Positions 1-8,838 of a stretch of 64,000 nucleotides of DNA are shown in pieces. The stretch spans positions 434,001 to 498,000 of the forward strand of contig NZ_CANLBS010000003.1 in the NCBI RefSeq assembly GCF_947488945.1, written 5' to 3'. This DNA is from an uncultured Streptomyces sp. (GTDB lineage: Bacteria; Actinomycetota; Actinomycetes; Streptomycetales; Streptomycetaceae). The notes under the pieces are model-generated. The model was not told the DNA's origin. It saw only the letters and a list, made by a program, of their open reading frames with translations, and searched no databases. The position numbers and the translations under genes were made by a program. How positions within the stretch are numbered: position 1 is the first letter of the stretch; each line of letters starts with the position of its first letter.

Positions 1-49
1 CGATGGGCAGCAGCCCCGTACGAGCGGTCCGGGACGACACGCCGGGCCG

Positions 50-113
50 GATGGTGAGCGGGACATCTCACCATCTGGTATGAGCGGGGAGATTCCGGGC
101 TGCTCGTTAGACT
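50..113 (+). promoter_or_regulatory. Putative operator and promoter upstream of aspartate kinase
   Basis: A perfect 9-bp inverted repeat lies at 50-58 (GATGGTGAG) and 67-75 (CTCACCATC). A second, overlapping symmetry places CTCA at 67-70 opposite TGAG at 81-84. A -10-like TAGACT sits at 108-113, about 40 nt before the GTG start at 151. No good -35 is visible. The placement suggests a repressor or activator site for the ask-asd operon. The half-site resembles those of IclR-type amino-acid regulators, but that assignment is only an inference. Confidence 0.4.
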
Positions 114-150
114 GAGCCGACCGCAGTACTGGATTGAGCGAGGAGCGCAC

Positions 151-1422
151 GTGGGCCTTGTCGTGCAGAAGTACGGAGGCTCCTCCGTAGCCGATGCCGA
201 GGGCATCAAGCGGGTTGCCAAGCGAGTCGTCGATGCCAAGAAGAACGGCAACCAGGTGGTTGTCGTGGTGTCCGCGATGGGTGACACGACGGACGAGTTG
301 ATCGATCTCGCCGAGCAGGTATCCCCGATGCCTGCCGGGCGTGAGTTCGACATGCTGCTGACCGCCGGAGAGCGGATCTCCATGGCGCTGCTGGCGATGG
401 CGATCAAAAACCTGGGTCACGAGGCCCAGTCGTTCACGGGGAGCCAGGCCGGCGTCATCACCGACTCGGTCCACAACAAAGCGCGGATCATCGATGTGAC
501 CCCGGGCCGCATCCGGACCTCCATCGACGAGGGCAACATCGCCATCGTCGCCGGGTTCCAGGGTGTCAGCCAGGAGGGCAAGAACATCACGACCCTCGGA
601 CGCGGTGGCTCCGACACCACGGCCGTCGCGCTGGCGGCCGCGCTGGAGGCCGAGGTCTGCGAGATCTACACCGACGTCGACGGCGTCTTCACCGCGGACC
701 CCCGCGTCGTGAAGAAGGCCCGGAAGATCGACTGGATCTCCTTCGAGGACATGCTGGAACTGGCGGCGTCCGGTTCCAAGGTGCTGCTGCACCGCTGCGT
801 CGAGTACGCACGCCGATACAACATCCCGATCCACGTCCGCTCGTCCTTCTCCGGACTGCGCGGCACCTGGGTCAGCAACGAGCCGCAAGGGGACCAGCAG
901 GTGGAGCACGCGATCATCTCCGGAGTCGCCCATGACGTCTCCGAGGCCAAGATCACCGTCGTCGGGGTTCCCGACAAGCCGGGCGAGGCCGCGGCGATCT
1001 TCCGCACCATCGCGGACGCCGAGGTCAACATCGACATGGTGGTGCAGAACGTCTCCGCCGCGTCGACCGGCCTGACGGACATCTCCTTCACCCTCCCCAA
1101 GGCCGAGGGCCGCAAGGCCATCGACGCCCTGGAGCGGGCCAAGGGCACCATCGGCTTCGACTCGCTGCGTTACGACGACCAGATCGCCAAGATCTCGCTC
1201 GTCGGCGCCGGCATGAAGACCAACCCGGGCGTCACCGCGGGCTTCTTCGAGGCGCTCTCCGACGCGGGGGTGAACATCGAGCTGATCTCGACCTCCGAGA
1301 TCCGCATCTCGGTCGTCACCCGCGCCGACGACGTCAACGAAGCGGTGCGTGCCGTGCACACCGCCTTCGGTCTCGACAGTGACTCGGACGAGGCCGTCGT
1401 CTACGGGGGCACCGGCCGATGA
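151..1422 (+). CDS. ask: Aspartate kinase (alpha subunit)
   Basis: Phosphorylates L-aspartate to aspartyl phosphate, the first step toward diaminopimelate/lysine, threonine and methionine. The 423-residue protein has the N-terminal kinase motif [11 protein letters not shown], a conserved [19 protein letters not shown] segment near residue 150, and two C-terminal ACT domains ([18 protein letters not shown] and [20 protein letters not shown]). The length and ACT arrangement match the feedback-regulated aspartokinase of Corynebacterium type. The GTG start at 151 has a GAGGAG ribosome site about 7 nt upstream. The stop overlaps the start of asd by 4 nt (ATGA), so the two genes are translationally coupled. 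The last residues, [11 protein letters not shown], are family-typical. Confidence 0.97.
   Translation: MGLVVQKYGGSSVADAEGIKRVAKRVVDAKKNGNQVVVVVSAMGDTTDELIDLAEQVSPMPAGREFDMLLTAGERISMALLAMAIKNLGHEAQSFTGSQAGVITDSVHNKARIIDVTPGRIRTSIDEGNIAIVAGFQGVSQEGKNITTLGRGGSDTTAVALAAALEAEVCEIYTDVDGVFTADPRVVKKARKIDWISFEDMLELAASGSKVLLHRCVEYARRYNIPIHVRSSFSGLRGTWVSNEPQGDQQVEHAIISGVAHDVSEAKITVVGVPDKPGEAAAIFRTIADAEVNIDMVVQNVSAASTGLTDISFTLPKAEGRKAIDALERAKGTIGFDSLRYDDQIAKISLVGAGMKTNPGVTAGFFEALSDAGVNIELISTSEIRISVVTRADDVNEAVRAVHTAFGLDSDSDEAVVYGGTGR
901..1422 (+). CDS. Internal in-frame start: aspartate kinase beta (regulatory) subunit
   Basis: An in-frame GTG at 901 begins [20 protein letters not shown] and is preceded by a Shine-Dalgarno-like AAGGGGA at 887-893, 7 nt upstream. 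Translation from here would give a 173-residue protein made only of the two ACT domains. In Corynebacterium glutamicum the lysC gene is known to produce such a beta subunit, from a start at the equivalent residue, and it forms an alpha2beta2 enzyme. The match of position plus ribosome site supports the same arrangement here. It is not proven from sequence alone. Confidence 0.65.
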   Translation: MEHAIISGVAHDVSEAKITVVGVPDKPGEAAAIFRTIADAEVNIDMVVQNVSAASTGLTDISFTLPKAEGRKAIDALERAKGTIGFDSLRYDDQIAKISLVGAGMKTNPGVTAGFFEALSDAGVNIELISTSEIRISVVTRADDVNEAVRAVHTAFGLDSDSDEAVVYGGTGR

Positions 1423-2483
1423 CCGCACGCCGCCCCTCGCTCGCGGTCGTCGGTGCGACCGGAGCGATCGGCGGCGTCATGCTCCAGATCCTCTCGCAGC
1501 ACGCGGACGTCTGGGGCGAAGTCGGACTCGTCGCCTCGCCGCGCTCGGCCGGCCGCAAACTGACCGTGCGCGGCGAGGAGATCGAGGTACTCGCCCTCAC
1601 CGAGGACGTGTTCGACGGCGTGGACGTCGCCGTCTTCCTCGTGCCGGACGAGATCTCCGCGAGATGGGCGCCGGTCGCCGCCTCGAAGGGCGCTGTCGTC
1701 GTGGACGACTCGGCCGTCTTCCGGATGGCCGACGACGTGCCCCTCGTCGTGCCCGAGATCAATTCCCGTGCCGCGCGTATCCGTCCGCGCGGCATCGTCG
1801 CGTCCCCGAGTTGCACCACGCTCTCTTTGATCGTGGCGGTCGGCGCGCTGCACGCCGAATTCGGGCTCCGCGAACTCACCGTCTCCTCCTACCAGGCCGT
1901 CAGCGGCGAGGGCCGCGGAGGCGTCGCCGCCCTTCGCGAGGAAATGGCCCAGGTCGCCGGCACCGAACTCGGCACCCACCCCGGTGACGTACGCCGCGCT
2001 CTCGGCACCTCCGTGGACACCCCCTTCGCCGCCCCCGTCGCCCTCAACGTGGTGCCGTGGGCCGGAACCGACGCCGGTGACGGCTGGTCGTCCGAGGAAC
2101 GCGCGATCCGCGACGAGTCCCGCAAGATTCTCGGCCTGCCCGATCTCAAGGTCGCCGCCACCTGCGTCTACGTCCCCGTCGTCTCGACCCACTCGATGTC
2201 CGTGCACGCGACATTCGAGAACGAGGTCGAGGTCGACCGCGCGCACGAGATCCTCGCCACTGCCCCGGGCGTGGTCCTGTTCGACGATCCCGCTGCCGGG
2301 GACTTCCCCACCCCGTCGGACGTCGTCGGCACCGATCCGACCTGGGTCGGACGTGTACGCCGATCATTGGACGATCCGTACGCACTGGACATGTTTCTCT
2401 GCGGCGACAATCTGCGAAAAGGGGCCGCATTGAACGTCGCGCAGATCGCCGAAACGGTCGCCGCCGAATTCCCTGGTGTCTGA
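1419..2483 (+). CDS. asd: Aspartate-semialdehyde dehydrogenase
   Basis: Reduces L-aspartyl phosphate to aspartate semialdehyde with NADPH, directly after aspartate kinase in the same pathway. The 354-residue protein has an N-terminal Rossmann start ([16 protein letters not shown]), the conserved ASPSCTT segment with the likely catalytic cysteine near residue 131, and the [16 protein letters not shown] segment. The ATG at 1419 overlaps the ask stop. This overlap is the classic ask-asd operon of actinobacteria. No strong terminator is visible after the stop, and 271 nt without a convincing gene follow before the sigma factor. Confidence 0.96.
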   Translation: MTARRPSLAVVGATGAIGGVMLQILSQHADVWGEVGLVASPRSAGRKLTVRGEEIEVLALTEDVFDGVDVAVFLVPDEISARWAPVAASKGAVVVDDSAVFRMADDVPLVVPEINSRAARIRPRGIVASPSCTTLSLIVAVGALHAEFGLRELTVSSYQAVSGEGRGGVAALREEMAQVAGTELGTHPGDVRRALGTSVDTPFAAPVALNVVPWAGTDAGDGWSSEERAIRDESRKILGLPDLKVAATCVYVPVVSTHSMSVHATFENEVEVDRAHEILATAPGVVLFDDPAAGDFPTPSDVVGTDPTWVGRVRRSLDDPYALDMFLCGDNLRKGAALNVAQIAETVAAEFPGV

Positions 2484-2754
2484 TCGAACCTGATTTGTAG
2501 GATCTGTGAAAGACGCGTGACCAATTCGCGGGCCTGAACCCCTTGAGCTGGGGCGTTGTCATATCCGACGATGTGTCTCCGGTGTTGTGCAACCGCGCAT
2601 CGGTGCGGAAGCGTCTTCGTCGTCACTTCTTGCGCGCGGTGCGCGCCCATGGGGCATTTGGGGAAGAGCGGGTACGTATGAGGGCATGTCGCAGCGGTCG
2701 TAACGCGCTGCCGGACGCGTACAACCCTGACGGGGGGCGGAGTGTCCAACTTGC

Positions 2755-3417
2755 GTGGCAGATGTTCTCGATTTCACGGTGGTCGGCCCGCTGCGGGGCG
2801 CTTCGGTGCTTCCGCTGCGCAGGCCGCGCGCTTCCGGCGGCATGCCGGTGATCGCGCCCATGCCCGCCGCGCACCCCGTCCCGTTCCCCGCGCAACGCGA
2901 GGGCGCTGAGGAGACGGTGGCGGCAGGAACGACGGTCGATCACCTCACCGAGACGTACCGCGCGCACTACCGTTCGCTGCTCGGCCTCGCGGCCCTGCTG
3001 CTGGACGACACCGCCTCCTGCGAAGACGTGGTGCAGGAGGCGTTCATCCGCGTGCACTCCGCCCGGACCCGTGTCCGCGAGCCGGAGAAGACCCTCGCGT
3101 ACCTCCGCCAGACCGTCGTCAACCTGTCCCGCTCCGCGCTGCGCCGCCGCATCCTCGGCCTGAAGCTGCTCTCCAAGCCGATGCCGGACATGGCCAGCGC
3201 GGAGGAGGGCGCCTACGACCAACTGGAGAAGGCGGCCCTGATCAAGGCGATGAAGGGACTCCAGCGCCGCCAGCGGGAAGTACTGGTGCTGCGCTACTTC
3301 GCGGACATGACGGAGGTTCAGGTCGCCGACACCCTCGGCATATCCCTGGGCTCGGTCAAGGCGTACGGCTCACGGGGGATCGCGGCGCTGCGCGTGGTGA
3401 TGGAGGCCCAGGCATGA
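2755..3417 (+). CDS. SigE-family ECF-type RNA polymerase sigma factor
   Basis: A 220-residue group-4 sigma factor. Region 2 is at about residues 62-130 (ETYRAHYRSLLGLAALLL, SCEDVVQEAFIRVH) and region 4 at about 160-215 (RQREVLVLRYFADMTEVQVA, then a helix-turn-helix ending LGSVKAYGSRG). The first 60 residues are an Ala/Pro-rich extension, so the GTG start at 2755 is uncertain; ATG at 2842 is an alternative. The stop overlaps the next gene by ATGA, so it is coupled to a single-pass membrane protein that could act as its partner or sensor. That role is inferred from gene order only. The target promoters are unknown. Confidence 0.88.
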   Translation: MADVLDFTVVGPLRGASVLPLRRPRASGGMPVIAPMPAAHPVPFPAQREGAEETVAAGTTVDHLTETYRAHYRSLLGLAALLLDDTASCEDVVQEAFIRVHSARTRVREPEKTLAYLRQTVVNLSRSALRRRILGLKLLSKPMPDMASAEEGAYDQLEKAALIKAMKGLQRRQREVLVLRYFADMTEVQVADTLGISLGSVKAYGSRGIAALRVVMEAQA

Positions 3418-5279
3418 GCCAGGCCGACCGCAGGCACGAGAATCACCGGACTGGAAACGGAATTGTGAATCACGCGTCGGACAACAACCCGGAGCCGGCC
3501 GAAGCCACTCTGGACACCCCGCACGAGACCACCCCCGACACCCCGCACGAACGGACACCCGAGGGAACGCACGCCGCCGCCCCGCACCCTGACGCCCCGC
3601 ACCCTGACGCCCCGCACCCCGACGGACCGCGCCTCGACGGACCATGCCCCGACGGATCGCGCCCCGACGCGGGGGGCGATGCGCACGGTGGGACGGGGGC
3701 CACGCACGGCGCTGGCAGCGCTGAGCACGGCGCTGTGGGCGCCACGCACGGCGGGGCGGGTGGCCGGCACGGCCTGCGGGGGGACGAACGGCGGGACGGG
3801 CCTTCGCGGGCCGGTGAACCGCGGGGGGACGACCTGCGGGGGAACGATCCGCAGGCGGGCGAACCGGGGACAGGTGAACTGAGGGCGGGCGAACCGGGGG
3901 CGGGCGTCCTGCGGGTTCCGGAACGGCTTGAGGGCGAGGTCGCGAAGGGCGACAGCTCTCCGATCGGCCAGGACGCCCGGAGCGGCGCCCCGGCCGACGC
4001 CTCCGACACATCCGGTGCGACCACATCCGACGCCGGCACATCCACCGGCGTCGGCACCTCCGGCACTCGTACTGCCGGTACTGCCGGTACTCCCGGCAGT
4101 ACCGGTGCCGGAACCTCCGACACGGAGTTCATGGGCACGCTGACCTCGCTCTTCGGCACGGGTGCCCCGGTGGCGCCCTCCGGAAGCACGGGTGGCGCGG
4201 ACACGTTCGACGCCGGCTCCGAGACTGACTTCGAGGCCGCGGACGGGGACGGCCTCGACGAGGTCGCCCTCCGCAGGATGCTGCGCGGCGCGGTGGCGGA
4301 CCTCGAACCCCCGGCCGGAACCCTCGCGCACCTGCAGAGAGCCGTTCCCGCCCGCCGTGCCCGCAAGCGCCAGGCCGTCGTGGGGGTGGCCGCCGCGGTG
4401 CTTCTGTTCGGTACCGCCGTTCCGGCGTTCGTGCACGTGGCGAACTCCGGCACCTCGTCCTCGGCCCTGCCGTCCCTCGCCGGACACGGCGAGCGTCCCC
4501 CGGTGAAGGACGGGGGCGGTGCTACCGGCGCCGAGTCCGGGAGCGGCCATGTCGGTAGCCCCGCCACCGGCAAGGGCGCGGACGGCGAGGAGACGCCTGG
4601 CCCCGCCAGGTCCCCCTCGGCGTCCGGCGATGCCGATCCCGACAGTTCCAGCACCGCGGGCGCGGCCGACCTGGACCCCGCCTCGATCGCCGCCCTGCCG
4701 ACCTGTGACCCGTCCCAACTGGGTGTCGACTCCGCATGGACGGACACGGCGGCGGCGGACGGCAAGGTCTACGGCTCCTTCAAGATCGCCAACACGTCCG
4801 GTTCGGAATGCTCGGTCAGCAGTGCCGGAACCGTCGGTTTCAGCGCTGCGGGGGCGGCCGACCCACTCAAGATCAACGTGGTGCAGCACCAGTCGGGCGA
4901 CGTCGCCACCGGATTGCCCGACCCGGCGGTGGAGCCCGGGGCTGTCGTCCTGAAGCCCGCCATGGCGTACGAGGTGCAGTTCGCCTGGGTGCCGACCGAC
5001 ACCTGCCCGACCGTCGGTGCGTCGCCGACTCCGACCCCGACGGCCGACAACGCGACGGGCGTGGGCACCGGAACCGGCACCGGCGCCGAGGGTGTGACCA
5101 CGCAGCAGCAGGCCGACGTGGCTCCGCAGTTCCTGGTCCGTGACGACGGCGGTACCACGAGCGAGGGCAGCATCACCGTCACGCACACCCCCGAGGCGGG
5201 TGCTCCTTCCGCGGAGACCACCATCTCCAACGCCTGCGCGGGAACCATCTACCGCACGGGCATCCTCGAAGCCTCCTGA
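3414..5279 (+). CDS. Repeat-rich single-pass membrane protein, coupled to sigma factor gene
   Basis: A 621-residue protein of unknown function. Residues 1 to about 270 are low complexity, rich in His, Pro, Gly and Asp, with the iterated unit APHPD near the start. About residues 280-318 form a charged cytoplasmic segment (EVALRRMLRGAVADLEPPAG) like the juxtamembrane part of proteins paired with Streptomyces SigE-family sigma factors. One transmembrane helix lies at about 320-343 (AVVGVAAAVLLFGTAVPAF). The C-terminal extracytoplasmic part has four cysteines and resembles DUF4232-like beta domains (TCDPSQLGVDSAW ... VPTDTCP). It starts 4 nt inside the sigma gene. It could be an anti-sigma or sigma-modulating protein, but I see no zinc-binding anti-sigma motif, so the function is open. 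Confidence 0.8.
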   Translation: MSQADRRHENHRTGNGIVNHASDNNPEPAEATLDTPHETTPDTPHERTPEGTHAAAPHPDAPHPDAPHPDGPRLDGPCPDGSRPDAGGDAHGGTGATHGAGSAEHGAVGATHGGAGGRHGLRGDERRDGPSRAGEPRGDDLRGNDPQAGEPGTGELRAGEPGAGVLRVPERLEGEVAKGDSSPIGQDARSGAPADASDTSGATTSDAGTSTGVGTSGTRTAGTAGTPGSTGAGTSDTEFMGTLTSLFGTGAPVAPSGSTGGADTFDAGSETDFEAADGDGLDEVALRRMLRGAVADLEPPAGTLAHLQRAVPARRARKRQAVVGVAAAVLLFGTAVPAFVHVANSGTSSSALPSLAGHGERPPVKDGGGATGAESGSGHVGSPATGKGADGEETPGPARSPSASGDADPDSSSTAGAADLDPASIAALPTCDPSQLGVDSAWTDTAAADGKVYGSFKIANTSGSECSVSSAGTVGFSAAGAADPLKINVVQHQSGDVATGLPDPAVEPGAVVLKPAMAYEVQFAWVPTDTCPTVGASPTPTPTADNATGVGTGTGTGAEGVTTQQQADVAPQFLVRDDGGTTSEGSITVTHTPEAGAPSAETTISNACAGTIYRTGILEAS

Positions 5280-5441
5280 CCGGAGGCCGCGGCCTGGCCG
5301 GCACCGTGGGGTCCGGGGCGGACACCGCACACGGTCGGCCTCTGCGGGGCCCCGGCCCGACCGACCTGCCTCTGTCCCGGCCTGCTGACCCGCCTGCCCG
5401 ACCGCCTGCTCGGCGTGGTGTGGCGCGAGGCGGGGTGGGCG

Positions 5442-5503
5442 GGGCGGTGCAGGGCAGGGCGATGCAGCGGTGGGCAGGGTGGGCGGTGCAGGGCAGGGCG
5501 ATG
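5442..5503 (+). repeat. 23-bp direct repeat in a G-tract-rich segment
   Basis: The same 23-bp sequence occurs at 5442-5464 and 5481-5503, spaced 39 bp start to start. Both copies contain repeated GGG tracts (GGGCGGTGCAGGGCAGGGCG), and the segment from about 5430 has many more. It lies between the repeat-protein gene and the SURF1 gene. A G-quadruplex or transcriptional pause site is possible. There is no coding support. Confidence 0.6.
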
Positions 5504-5556
5504 TAGGACGGGGATAAATGGTGCACCCCGGCCCCGGCGGGCGGGCCCGGAGACCG

Positions 5557-5562
5557 TACCTT
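5557..5562 (+). promoter_or_regulatory. -10-like hexamer for leaderless SURF1 transcript
   Basis: TACCTT ends 6 nt before the GTG at 5569, and there is no usable Shine-Dalgarno sequence between them. This is the spacing expected when transcription starts on the start codon. Confidence 0.4.
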
Positions 5563-5568
5563 GGTGGG

Positions 5569-6480
5569 GTGTACCGGTTCCTGCTGACCCCGCGGTGGTG
5601 GGGCATCAACCTCTTCGTCGTGCTGGCGATCCCGTTCTGCGTGTTCATGGGCACCTGGCAACTCGGGCGCTTCGAGGACCGTGTGCAGTCGCACGAGCAG
5701 GCCGAGAAGGCACCCGATCCCAGCACGCGGAAGGCCAAGCCGCTCGCCTCGTTGCTGCCGGTGGACACCGTGACCTCCGGCCGCCCGGCGACGGCGACCG
5801 GCACGTATGCGGACCAGTTCCTGGTACCGGGCCGTGAGCTGGACGAGCGGACCGGCTTCTACGTCCTGACCATGCTGCGTACCGACGGCGGGAAGGCTCT
5901 GCCCGTTGTGCGGGGCTGGCTGCCCGGCGACGCGGACAAGGCCTCCGCCGCGGCCGGTGTCCCTGCCGCCCCGAAGGGCGAGGTCACGGTGACCGGCGAC
6001 CTCCAGGCCTCGGAGAACGCCAACAGCGACGGGGTGAGCACCGCGGGCGGGCTCCCTGAGGGACAGCTCGGCATGATCAACGCGGGATCACTGGTCAATC
6101 TGGTGCCGTACGACGTCTACGACGCCTGGGTGACCCTTCCCGCCGGTGAGGCGGGCGGCCCGGTGTCCGGCGCGGACAGCGGGATGCGGGCGGTCCCGGC
6201 TGCGGCGCCGCAGGGCACCGGACTCGACCTGAAGGCCTTCCAGAACCTCGGGTACACCGGGGAGTGGTTCGTCTTCGCGGCATTCGTGCTGTTCATGTGG
6301 TTCCGGCTGCTACGCCGCGAGGCCGAGGCCGCCCGTGACATCGCCCTCGGGATCCCCCCCGAGGACGGCACCCCTGCCGGTGGGGACCACCCCGCGCAGG
6401 CCGACGCAGCAGCCGACAAGCCGGCCGAGACTGCGAACGACGGGGCGGAGACCGTCTCGTCCAGCGCGCCCGTACGGTAA
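5569..6480 (+). CDS. SURF1-family cytochrome oxidase biogenesis protein
   Basis: A 303-residue membrane protein related to SURF1/Shy1, which helps assemble the haem a site of cytochrome c oxidase. It has one N-terminal transmembrane helix (WWGINLFVVLAIPFCVFMG), the family motif TWQLGRFEDR just after it, an extracytoplasmic domain with RPATATGTY and VVRGWLPG, and one C-terminal helix (WFVFAAFVLFMWFRLL). The tail is Ala/Glu-rich. I prefer the GTG at 5569 because the protein then begins MYRFLLTPRWWG as in the family and because of the -10-like element just upstream. ATG at 5518 is an alternative that adds 17 residues. Confidence 0.88.
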   Translation: MYRFLLTPRWWGINLFVVLAIPFCVFMGTWQLGRFEDRVQSHEQAEKAPDPSTRKAKPLASLLPVDTVTSGRPATATGTYADQFLVPGRELDERTGFYVLTMLRTDGGKALPVVRGWLPGDADKASAAAGVPAAPKGEVTVTGDLQASENANSDGVSTAGGLPEGQLGMINAGSLVNLVPYDVYDAWVTLPAGEAGGPVSGADSGMRAVPAAAPQGTGLDLKAFQNLGYTGEWFVFAAFVLFMWFRLLRREAEAARDIALGIPPEDGTPAGGDHPAQADAAADKPAETANDGAETVSSSAPVR

Positions 6481-6690
6481 CGCCCGCGCCGCCCCACGCC
6501 CGGCCGCCCGGTAGCCGCGCCGTACCCCCGCCCGCCGGCTGGAGCCGCGCCGGCCCGCCGTGGGCCGCACCCCCGCTCCTGTCCGCCCGGAGCCCTCAAC
6601 CGGATGACGCCCGCCCCCGGAGCCAGCCGCTCGCCGGATCCCGGGTCCCGTCACTGCCGGGCCGGTTACGCCGTCCCACCACCAGTCCGG

Positions 6691-8544
6691 CTACGCCTCC
6701 ACCGTCGCACCGCCCGTCCCGGCCGCGTGGACCGCTTCCCGCGGCTTGTTGCCCGGCAGATGGCGGAGGGCGAAGTCCAGCTCCAGCCGGACCTGCTTGA
6801 TCCGCTCCTCCACGACGAGCGAACCGTGTCCCGCGTCGTACCGGTACACCTCGTGCACGGCATCGCGCGCCTTGAGACGGTCGACGTAGTTCTCCACCTG
6901 GCGGATCGGGCAGCGGGGGTCGTTGACGCCCGCCGAGATGTAGACCGGCGCCCGTACCGCGTCGACGTACGTCAGCGGGGACGAGGCCTCGAACCGCTCG
7001 GGCACCTCCTCCGGGGTGCCGCCGAGGAGTGTCCGGTCCATGGCCTTCAGCGCCTCCATCTCGTCGTGGTACGCCGTGACGTAGTCGGCCACCGGGACGG
7101 CCGCGAGGCCGAGCGCCCACGCCTCCGGCTGGGTGCCGAGGCCCAGCAGGGTGAGGTAGCCGCCCCACGAGCCGCCGGCCAGCACCAGGCGCTGCGGATC
7201 GGCGAGGCCGGACTCCACCGTCCACTCCCGGACCGCGGCGATGTCCTCCAGCTCGATCAGGCCGACCCGGTGCTTGAGCGCGTCGGTCCAGTCGCGGCCG
7301 TAGCCGGTGGATCCCCGGTAGTTGACCCGCACCACCGCGAAGCCGTGGTCGACCCAGGCGGCCGGACCCGAGGCGAAGGCGTCGCTGTCGTGCCAGGTCG
7401 GCCCGCCGTGGATGTCGAAGACGGTGGGGTAGGGGCCCTCGCCCGTGGCGGGCTTCTGCACCAGGGCGTGGATGCGCCCGCCCGGTCCCTCCACCCAGAC
7501 GTCCTCGACCGGCACGGACCGCGGAGCCTTCGGACCCGGCGGGTCGAGGACGACCGCGCCCGAGGTGGACCGCACCGCGGGCGGCTGCGCCGCGGACGAC
7601 CAGAGGTATTCCACGGTGCCGTCCGGGCGCGCGGTGGCTCCCGAGACCGTGCCGGGCGGAGTCTCCACCCGCACCGGCTCCGGCCTGCCCGGCTCGAACC
7701 GCCACAACTCGCTGCGTGCTTCGAACTCGTGCTCCACGAGCAGCGCCGAGCCGTCCGGATACCACTCGGCGCCCACGTCACCGGGCAGGTCGATCGGCAG
7801 GTCCGTCTGCGTGCCCGCCACCGGGTCCCAGATCAGCGGTTCCCAGCGGCCCCGGCGCTGGTGGCCGATGAGCAGTCGGGTATCGCCCTGCACCGGGGCG
7901 AAGCCGAGCACCGACAGACCCAGCTCCTTGGTGCCGCCCTCGGTGTCGTCCAGTTCCGCGACCAGCGAGCCGTCCGGGCGCACGACCCGCAGGGCGGAGT
8001 GCATGGCGTCGCCGTGCTCCGTGTGCTCCAGGGCGATCAGCGAACCGTCCCACGACAGGTCTCCGACGCCGGCTGACTCATGGTGCCGGTAGATCTCCAC
8101 GGGCTCCGCGCCGGACCTCACCACGTGAATGGTCGTGCCGTCCTCGTCGGTGGACCGTCCGACCACCGCCGTGCCGTCCCGTCCGATCGCCAGCCCCGCC
8201 GGATACGACGGGTCGAGACCCGGTGCCGCGGGCTCGTCCTCACCGCCGCCGAACGGTTGCCGCATCCAAACGCCGAACTCGTCGCCGTCGGTGTCGCTGA
8301 ACCACCAGATCCACTCGCCGTCCGGTGTCAGGGTGCCGTCCGTCGTGCCGTTGGGCCGGTCGGTGACCTGGCGTTGCGCGCCGCTCACCCGGTCCCAGGT
8401 GTACAGCTCGTACGTCCCGGTGGCGTTGGACACGAACAGCGAACGGTCGGGGGCGTCCTCCGCCCAGTCGGGCAGGGAGACCCGGGGTGCGCGGAAGCGC
8501 TGTTCCCACTCAGGTGCGGTCGAGGTGTTCTGTGCGTCGCTCAT
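6691..8544 (-). CDS. S9-family prolyl oligopeptidase-like serine peptidase
   Basis: A 617-residue protein with an N-terminal beta-propeller-like region (repeats such as LSWDGSLIALEHTEHGD) and a C-terminal alpha/beta hydrolase domain. The catalytic serine is in GGSWGGY, the aspartate is probably in AGVNDPRCP and the histidine in DAGHGSLV. Family members cleave short peptides or remove acyl groups from amino acids. There is no signal peptide, so it is likely cytosolic. The start chosen is ATG at 8544 (MSDAQNTS), with a GGGGG run just upstream; the open frame extends 22 codons further without support. It is a single gene with no operon partner. Confidence 0.92.
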   Translation of the reverse strand: MSDAQNTSTAPEWEQRFRAPRVSLPDWAEDAPDRSLFVSNATGTYELYTWDRVSGAQRQVTDRPNGTTDGTLTPDGEWIWWFSDTDGDEFGVWMRQPFGGGEDEPAAPGLDPSYPAGLAIGRDGTAVVGRSTDEDGTTIHVVRSGAEPVEIYRHHESAGVGDLSWDGSLIALEHTEHGDAMHSALRVVRPDGSLVAELDDTEGGTKELGLSVLGFAPVQGDTRLLIGHQRRGRWEPLIWDPVAGTQTDLPIDLPGDVGAEWYPDGSALLVEHEFEARSELWRFEPGRPEPVRVETPPGTVSGATARPDGTVEYLWSSAAQPPAVRSTSGAVVLDPPGPKAPRSVPVEDVWVEGPGGRIHALVQKPATGEGPYPTVFDIHGGPTWHDSDAFASGPAAWVDHGFAVVRVNYRGSTGYGRDWTDALKHRVGLIELEDIAAVREWTVESGLADPQRLVLAGGSWGGYLTLLGLGTQPEAWALGLAAVPVADYVTAYHDEMEALKAMDRTLLGGTPEEVPERFEASSPLTYVDAVRAPVYISAGVNDPRCPIRQVENYVDRLKARDAVHEVYRYDAGHGSLVVEERIKQVRLELDFALRHLPGNKPREAVHAAGTGGATVEA

Positions 8545-8584
8545 GCCCCCATGAAACCCGATCGGTCCACTCTTCCGGGCGGCC

Positions 8585-8627
8585 TGTGGACAACCGTCCT
8601 CGACGGCCACCCCCAGCCTGTGGACGA
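8585..8627 (+). promoter_or_regulatory. DnaA-box-like pair upstream of S9 peptidase
   Basis: TGTGGACAA at 8585-8593 is the exact reverse complement of the preferred Streptomyces DnaA box TTGTCCACA. TGTGGACGA at 8619-8627 differs by one base. The two are in the same orientation, 34 bp apart. Two sites could occur by chance; binding is not shown. Confidence 0.35.
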
Positions 8628-8838
8628 CTTATGCCCACGGCGACGTTCGCCCGTGGGATGGCGCCGTGGACCGCCGTCGGACACGCCCGTGCACCGCCCC
8701 GGAATCGTCGGGACGGTGCACGGGGGAGACCGGTCGGCCGGACCGTCGAGGACGGACCGCCCGGACAGGCAGTCGGAACAGGGTGGAACGGGCCGGATCG
8801 GAACGGAACGGGATGGAGCAGGCCGAGCGTCGGCGCCC

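Noticed and set aside
3318..5804. An 828-residue minus-strand frame
   Set aside because: It overlaps the sigma factor and the membrane-protein gene, where codon bias, a clear transmembrane helix and gene overlap support the plus strand.
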